Assembly (NCBI GenBank): GCA_946627575.1
Contig: CAMOVS010000034.1
Location: forward strand, 1-8,743
Direction: 5' to 3'
Source: an uncultured Lachnospiraceae bacterium
GTDB lineage: Bacteria > Bacillota > Clostridia > Lachnospirales > Lachnospiraceae
DNA: 8,743 nucleotides
This document shows positions 4,355 through 8,743 of this stretch, in pieces. The translations under genes and the position numbers were made by a program. Each line of letters starts with the position of its first letter. The first letter of the stretch is position 1. The notes under the pieces were generated by a model. That model saw only the letters and a list, made by a program, of their open reading frames with translations. It ran no database searches and was not told the origin of the DNA.

Positions 4355-6915
4355 AAGAAAAAATCAAAACCATCCTGCTTCCACTGCTTGTGGCAGCGCT
4401 GGTCTTTGTTCTGTCATTTGCCTTTTTTAATTACAGAGATGTCAGCGAGAAAGGGGAAGCTGCTGCTGAGATGTCCAATCCATCCTACCCTGTGATGGAG
4501 CTGGTCTATGACGGGATCTCCTATGACCTGATGTCCGGTTATCGGGGCGATGTGGATCTGTCCCTTGTTCGCAACAGCATTGCCCTGACGGATAGTTCGG
4601 GTATGGTCGGACTTCGCCTCCATACTTTCGATTATGATATCACGGCGATTCACTACAGCCTCTTTACAAGGAATCCTGAGGATCCTCTGGAGGAAGGAAC
4701 CCTGAACCAACTTGAGCACGAGAATGAGGAGAACGTTAAGACGGCTTCCCTTTCTTTTGAAACGGAGATCAAGAGAGGAAAGACCTACTATCTGCAGATG
4801 GTAATTCGTCTGGACCAGCAGACCCGGGTCTTTTATTACACAAAGCTGATGAACGGATCCGGAACACATTTCTCTGATTATGTCAGCTTTGCCGGGAATT
4901 TTCATAATAATCTCTTCGATGACAGCACCATTGAGGAGAATGCTGTTTATCTGGAACCATCGGACAATGTGCGTGAGTCTACGATTGAGAAGGTGGATAT
5001 CCACTCCAGCCTCAGTGCGATTTATTTTGGAAGTGCCGTCATGTCCCAGCAGGAGGAGCCACGAATCTCCGTATGCGAAGTGAATGATACCTACATGGTT
5101 CTTCAGATGAAAACGGTGGTATCCAGCCAGCAGAAGCAGGAATATGACATGACGGAATACTATAAGCTGCGCTATACTGCAGACCGCATGTATCTCCTGG
5201 ATTATGACCGGACATTGGATGCTTACTATAATGAAGAGCTCATTGATGAGAAGGAGAGCATGATCAATCTGGGTGTGCAGGACATAGATGAGGTCGACTG
5301 TATTTCAGCAGATGAGGGGAAGAAGGTCGGCTTCAGCCAGCAGGGCCAGCTATGGTATTACGATTACCAGAATTCCAATGTAACCAATGTATACAGTTTT
5401 GTTCCGGAGATGAAGACCGATCTTCACAATGACAACAGCAGCCACGGCATCAAAATTCTGGATATGGACGCCAAGGGAAACATCATTTACCTGGCTTACG
5501 GCTATATTAACCGGGGGCACCGGGAAGGGCAGAACGGGATCCTTGTCATGCGCTACCGGGCCGGAACCAATGTCTCTGAGGAAATGGTATTTTTGGAGAC
5601 CAGTCTCCCCTGCTCCCGCATGAAGGAGGACCTGAAGAAGCTGGCCTACCTGAATGAGGAGGACAAGTTTTATTGCTGTCTTGAGGGAACCCTCTATGAG
5701 ATTGACCTGACGGAAAAAACATTCCATTCCATGAGGGAGGACCTGCAGGATCAGATGCTGACGGCTTCCAGGAAACAGAATATTGTTGCTCTACAGAAAG
5801 ATAAGGATCTGATGAAAAGCCGGGAGGTGGAGCTTCTGAATCTGGACACCGGCATGAGCAAGTCCATTCAGTGTGCGGACAATCGCAGGATCAGCGCTAT
5901 TGGCTTCCTGGCGGAAGATTTTATCTATGGCGAAGCAGAAGAAGAGAATATGGCAATTGAATCGGACGGCAGTATATTCTTTCCTATGTCGATTCTCCGA
6001 ATTGTGAACTCCTCCGGTAAAGAGATCAAGACCTATAAGAAGGCAGACCGCTTCTTCCTGGATACTAAGATAGAGGGTAATGTACTGGAGATGTCCCTTG
6101 CACGAAGGAAGAAGAGCGGATCCATTAAGTCTACACAAAAACATGACTATATACGTTATAAGGATGTGGAATCAGGAAATGAAGCCTCCCTTGTATACAT
6201 GTACTCTAACACGTATTGGAACCAGCTGCATGTTCGCTTCCCGGATTATGTATACATCCAGATTAAACCGGATGTGCTCACAGCCAAAATTATGACCAGA
6301 GAGGACAGCCCGCTGATGACCTTGGACGGCAGCGGGGGAGGTGTGAACCGCTACTATGTATATGCCTCCGGAGAAGAGACAGGAAGCTTCCGAACTCTTG
6401 CATCCGCGATCAGGGCCGCCTCTGATCAAAGAGGGCAGGTGGTTGACTCCACGGAGCAGGTGCTTTGGGAATGTGCATTCCCGACTTACATGAAGGTGGC
6501 CGGTATGGAGAATGTGGTTAAGGTCTCCTCCAAGAAGAAGTCTTTGGCCGGATGTCTATCTATGATCGCTTCCGTGAATGGTCAGGATGTTCCGCCGGGA
6601 AAAATTGATACCCGGGCCGGAAATCCCTCCTCGCTCCTGGAGAAATACAGCGGTCATCCAGTCCTGAATCTGGCCGGATGCGACACAGACCAGATTCTCT
6701 ACTATGTCAGCAAGGGATGCCCGGTTCTGGCTAAGTATTCAGGCAGGCATTTTGTAGTCATTATGAGCTACAATTCCACCAACATACGATATCTGGATCC
6801 GGTTTCCGGACTGTCAACGTCCGTTGACCGGGCTGGACTTACCGAGAAGCTTCATAAAGCCGGAGATGTCTACTATTCTTATCTGGAGGATCTGGATTCA
6901 GATACGGATAAATAG
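4351..6915 (+). CDS. Membrane-anchored protein with C-terminal C39-like papain-fold domain
   Basis: 854 residues. Residues 1-7 are basic and 8-27 form one hydrophobic helix (ILLPLLVAALVFVLSFAF) with no obvious cleavage site, so it is probably an uncleaved anchor with the rest outside the membrane. Residues about 45-690 are beta-rich with short repeated strand pairs such as GQLWYYDYQ, GTLYEIDL and VELLNLDTG, suggesting a beta-propeller-like fold (inference). Residues about 698-846 resemble C39-like/papain-fold peptidases: C735 in SLAGCLSMIAS, H800 in GRHFVVIMSYN and D816 in IRYLDPVSG are the expected Cys-His-Asp order. The oxyanion Gln usually found a few residues before the Cys is not evident, so activity is uncertain. 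The start is set by AGGAG at 4339-4343, and the ATG overlaps the methyltransferase stop, implying coupled translation. No precise function is known to me. Confidence 0.7.
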   Translation: MKEKIKTILLPLLVAALVFVLSFAFFNYRDVSEKGEAAAEMSNPSYPVMELVYDGISYDLMSGYRGDVDLSLVRNSIALTDSSGMVGLRLHTFDYDITAIHYSLFTRNPEDPLEEGTLNQLEHENEENVKTASLSFETEIKRGKTYYLQMVIRLDQQTRVFYYTKLMNGSGTHFSDYVSFAGNFHNNLFDDSTIEENAVYLEPSDNVRESTIEKVDIHSSLSAIYFGSAVMSQQEEPRISVCEVNDTYMVLQMKTVVSSQQKQEYDMTEYYKLRYTADRMYLLDYDRTLDAYYNEELIDEKESMINLGVQDIDEVDCISADEGKKVGFSQQGQLWYYDYQNSNVTNVYSFVPEMKTDLHNDNSSHGIKILDMDAKGNIIYLAYGYINRGHREGQNGILVMRYRAGTNVSEEMVFLETSLPCSRMKEDLKKLAYLNEEDKFYCCLEGTLYEIDLTEKTFHSMREDLQDQMLTASRKQNIVALQKDKDLMKSREVELLNLDTGMSKSIQCADNRRISAIGFLAEDFIYGEAEEENMAIESDGSIFFPMSILRIVNSSGKEIKTYKKADRFFLDTKIEGNVLEMSLARRKKSGSIKSTQKHDYIRYKDVESGNEASLVYMYSNTYWNQLHVRFPDYVYIQIKPDVLTAKIMTREDSPLMTLDGSGGGVNRYYVYASGEETGSFRTLASAIRAASDQRGQVVDSTEQVLWECAFPTYMKVAGMENVVKVSSKKKSLAGCLSMIASVNGQDVPPGKIDTRAGNPSSLLEKYSGHPVLNLAGCDTDQILYYVSKGCPVLAKYSGRHFVVIMSYNSTNIRYLDPVSGLSTSVDRAGLTEKLHKAGDVYYSYLEDLDSDTDK

Positions 6916-6931
6916 CTGAACCTGCGGTGAA

Positions 6932-7663
6932 TTATTGCTGCGGCCACAGGTGTCCGGATGTCAAGAGCTGGAAGCTCATGCCGAGCAACAGCAGATGGGC
7001 CGGATAGAAGAAGTAAAAGAAATACTTGCCGCCCTTTCCCTGGGCTCCCTTTTGTCCGTTGTAGAGGCAAAGCAGGGGCACGGAAAGAAGGCAGGCATAC
7101 TCGGTTCTCCAAACCGATACCGCATGAACAAAGAGGGGCAGCAGGGAGATCAGAAGCCCTGTTGCTTCCGGATGCTTAAGCCCCTCCGGCCGGGAGATGG
7201 CTTCTAAGTAAAAGAGATAGATGGTCAGCACCCCAACAGCTCCGTAATCTGTATGAATCAATTCTGCGATGACGGGGAAGATCAGGGCGGTAAACCGTAA
7301 TGTAGTGGGGAGCCTGGTCATGATAGTCATCCCGGCCAAACCCAGAAGAAGGGTGATCATGACGTTCTGATACTCTAATGAGAAGGGCTTTCTGCTGATC
7401 ATCAGGTCAAATGGCAATTCCGACAGGACGGAAAAGATCAGCAGGAGTATAAAGTGCTTTTTCAGATTTTTGGTATGAAAGAAGCCTTCCACCAGCATGA
7501 AGGCAAAAATGGGAAAAGCTGTCCTGCCTATGCAGCGCATGGTCATGTAAAGAGAATGCGGCATGCGGTTGGCAAAGGTATAGCCAACATGATCAATGAA
7601 CATGCAAACCACAGCGATATACTTTAACTGGGACTGGTTCAGGGTAAATGACGGTTTGTTCAT
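6932..7663 (-). CDS. TraX family integral membrane protein
   Basis: 243 residues, strongly hydrophobic with several predicted membrane helices. TraX-family hallmarks are visible in order: FIDHVGY (22-28), GRTAFPIFAFMLVEGFFHT (46-64), SELPFDL (81-87), YGAVGVL (140-146) and FFYPAHLLLL (218-227). The family is named after F-plasmid TraX, which acetylates pilin; chromosomal homologues are common in Firmicutes without any conjugation genes, and none are seen here. Acyl transfer to a surface substrate is a reasonable guess only. The start is supported by AGAGGTG (complement of 7669-7675) about 5 bases upstream. It converges on the 854-aa gene with only 16 bases between stop codons, and no clear terminator separates them. 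A perfect TATAAT lies upstream on this strand (7730-7725), but no matching -35 is visible. Confidence 0.85.
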   Translation of the reverse strand: MNKPSFTLNQSQLKYIAVVCMFIDHVGYTFANRMPHSLYMTMRCIGRTAFPIFAFMLVEGFFHTKNLKKHFILLLIFSVLSELPFDLMISRKPFSLEYQNVMITLLLGLAGMTIMTRLPTTLRFTALIFPVIAELIHTDYGAVGVLTIYLFYLEAISRPEGLKHPEATGLLISLLPLFVHAVSVWRTEYACLLSVPLLCLYNGQKGAQGKGGKYFFYFFYPAHLLLLGMSFQLLTSGHLWPQQ

Positions 7664-7724
7664 GGGAGCACCTCTTTGCTGCCGGATGGGTCTCTATATA
7701 TCTGTAAGAAGGCAATCGGCTTTT

Positions 7725-7730
7725 ATTATA
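7725..7730 (-). promoter_or_regulatory. Possible -10 element for the TraX-family gene
   Basis: A perfect TATAAT on the minus strand lies about 60 bases upstream of the TraX start, in an AT-rich divergent intergenic region. I find no good -35 at 16-19 bases. Several AT-rich hexamers here (for example TATAAA at 7755-7760 on the plus strand) could serve the divergent PBP gene equally well. Confidence 0.3.
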
Positions 7731-7767
7731 ATTAAGTGTTTAAAGTATTTATAGTATAAATCAAAAC

Positions 7768-7786
7768 CGGGCAAAGAAAAAGCCCG
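7768..7786. other. Small hairpin in the PBP leader region
   Basis: CGGGC (7768-7772) and GCCCG (7782-7786) form a 5-bp GC stem around an A-rich loop. On the minus strand it is followed by GTTTTGATTT, so it could weakly block leftward readthrough from the PBP side. On the plus strand no T-run follows. Confidence 0.3.
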
Positions 7787-7821
7787 TTCCTATAAAGATT
7801 ATCGTCATCGGAGGTAGACGG

Positions 7822-8743
7822 ATGGGTCAGAAAAAGCAAGAAAAAAAAGAACGAAGAAAAAGGCGGAAGCAAAAAGAGTCCATTTTTTTGAAGATCGTGA
7901 GGATCTGGGGCACTCTACTCATGCTTGCGATCATAATCGGCGGTTTCTTCTTTGTAAAAAAAATAGGGATCCCTGTTTTCAGAATGTATCGGGAAGCTTC
8001 CCGTATCGTGGATGAGTGCAGCGAATCCGACTTCCGAGGCGAACTGACTTCTATTATCTACGATGCAGACGGTAATGAGATCAAGAAGCTTAAAGGTGAC
8101 AAGGACGTCTACTATCTAAGTTATGAAGAGATCCCTGATGCAGCCAAGCTGGCATTCATATCCACAGAGGATAAGAAATTTACCAGTCACAGAGGGATTG
8201 ATCTTATGGGTATTGCCAGGTCGGTTGTCTACATTGCCTTACACCGGGGAGACAAGGGTATGGGCGGAAGTACCATAACCCAGCAGCTGGCCAGAAATGT
8301 TTTCCTTGGCTATGAGAAAACCTACAGCAGGAAACTGACGGAGATCTTTATCGCTGCACAGCTGGAGAGGAAGTTCAGCAAGGAGAAAATCCTGGAGTTC
8401 TACCTGAATAATGTTTACTTTGCCAATGGCTTCTATGGGCTGGAAGCAGCCGCCCAGGGTTACTTTGGCAAGTCCGCTAAGGAGCTTGACATATCACAGA
8501 TCGCTTTTCTTGCTTCCATACCCAATTCACCCAATCGCTACGACCCTTATGAGCACATGGATGAAACTTTGGCCAGAAGGGGAAGGATCCTCAAGAGTAT
8601 GTGTGATGATGGCTACATCAGCCTGGAGCAGATGCAGGCATCGGCTTCTGAAGAGATCAAGCTCTATACTCGTAAGGATACCGAGACCAATGATTATGTT
8701 CAGACATATATAATCCGCTGCGCTACGGAAAGGCTTATGGTGG
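7822..8743 (+). CDS. Class A penicillin-binding protein, N-terminal part (runs off window)
   Basis: 307 residues are visible, with no stop before the window end. Residues 1-20 are strongly basic (cytosolic), about 22-45 are one membrane helix, and the glycosyltransferase family 51 domain follows. Its hallmarks are complete: E116-D117 in STEDKKFTSHRG (catalytic Glu of lipid II polymerisation), GGSTITQQLARN (148-159), E182 with RKFSKEKILEFYLNNVYF (183-200), then YGLEAAAQGYFGKS (205-218) and FLASIPNSPNRYDP (229-242). This enzyme polymerises lipid II into glycan strands outside the membrane. A C-terminal transpeptidase domain is expected beyond the edge but not seen, so a monofunctional glycosyltransferase cannot be strictly excluded. 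GGAGG at 7810-7814, seven bases before ATG, fixes the start. An A8 run (7841-7848) lies in codons 7-9. Confidence 0.93.
   Translation, partial: MGQKKQEKKERRKRRKQKESIFLKIVRIWGTLLMLAIIIGGFFFVKKIGIPVFRMYREASRIVDECSESDFRGELTSIIYDADGNEIKKLKGDKDVYYLSYEEIPDAAKLAFISTEDKKFTSHRGIDLMGIARSVVYIALHRGDKGMGGSTITQQLARNVFLGYEKTYSRKLTEIFIAAQLERKFSKEKILEFYLNNVYFANGFYGLEAAAQGYFGKSAKELDISQIAFLASIPNSPNRYDPYEHMDETLARRGRILKSMCDDGYISLEQMQASASEEIKLYTRKDTETNDYVQTYIIRCATERLMV

Noticed and set aside
6935..7207. Plus-strand open frames opposite the TraX-family gene
   Set aside because: The minus strand has a complete TraX motif series; the plus frames are low-information shadows.
7990..8003. Perfect 14-bp palindrome CGGGAAGCTTCCCG
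   Set aside because: It lies inside the PBP coding region and encodes ordinary residues (REAS); probably chance.
8411..8713. Plus-strand open frame in another phase within the PBP gene
   Set aside because: It overlaps the canonical GT51 motifs read in the correct frame.

Overview
The window looks like chromosomal DNA from a Clostridia member, most probably a Lachnospiraceae-type gut Firmicute. The reasons are strong AGGAGG-type ribosome sites, sigma-A-like promoters, moderate GC, a DivIVA-domain cell-division protein, a Methyltransf_32-type methyltransferase and a class A penicillin-binding protein. This taxonomic call is inference from gene content and style; no rRNA or other marker is present.

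Layout. Positions 1-796 are AT-richer and gene-poor. They hold an unassigned open 3' end of a possible upstream gene, a convincing minus-strand small-RNA transcription unit (extended -10 promoter plus a 15-bp-stem terminator), a frameshifted remnant of a small two-helix membrane protein, and a strong plus-strand terminator. A good sigma-A promoter (715-744) then starts an operon: a 461-aa DivIVA-domain protein with a very acidic linker and a hendecad coiled coil, joined by a 1-base stop/start overlap to a HAD-superfamily phosphatase. After a 166-bp gap with a long imperfect inverted repeat and a possible extended -10 promoter comes a second two-gene unit: a SAM-dependent methyltransferase with no visible Shine-Dalgarno, and a 4-bp-overlapping 854-aa membrane-anchored protein ending in a papain-like (C39-like) domain. 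A TraX-family membrane protein lies convergently on the minus strand (6932-7663). The window ends inside a plus-strand class A penicillin-binding protein (7822 onward), whose glycosyltransferase domain is fully visible.

How the genes fit together. DivIVA-domain proteins and class A PBPs both act in envelope growth and division. The 854-aa protein is predicted to work outside the membrane, while the HAD and methyltransferase proteins are cytosolic. The sequence shows two translationally coupled pairs but does not prove a common pathway. The most notable unexplained items are the minus-strand small RNA, the methyltransferase leader with its near-leaderless start, the architecture of the 854-aa protein, and the DivIVA hendecad/acidic-linker architecture. 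I see no complete mobile element, CRISPR array, tRNA or rRNA.
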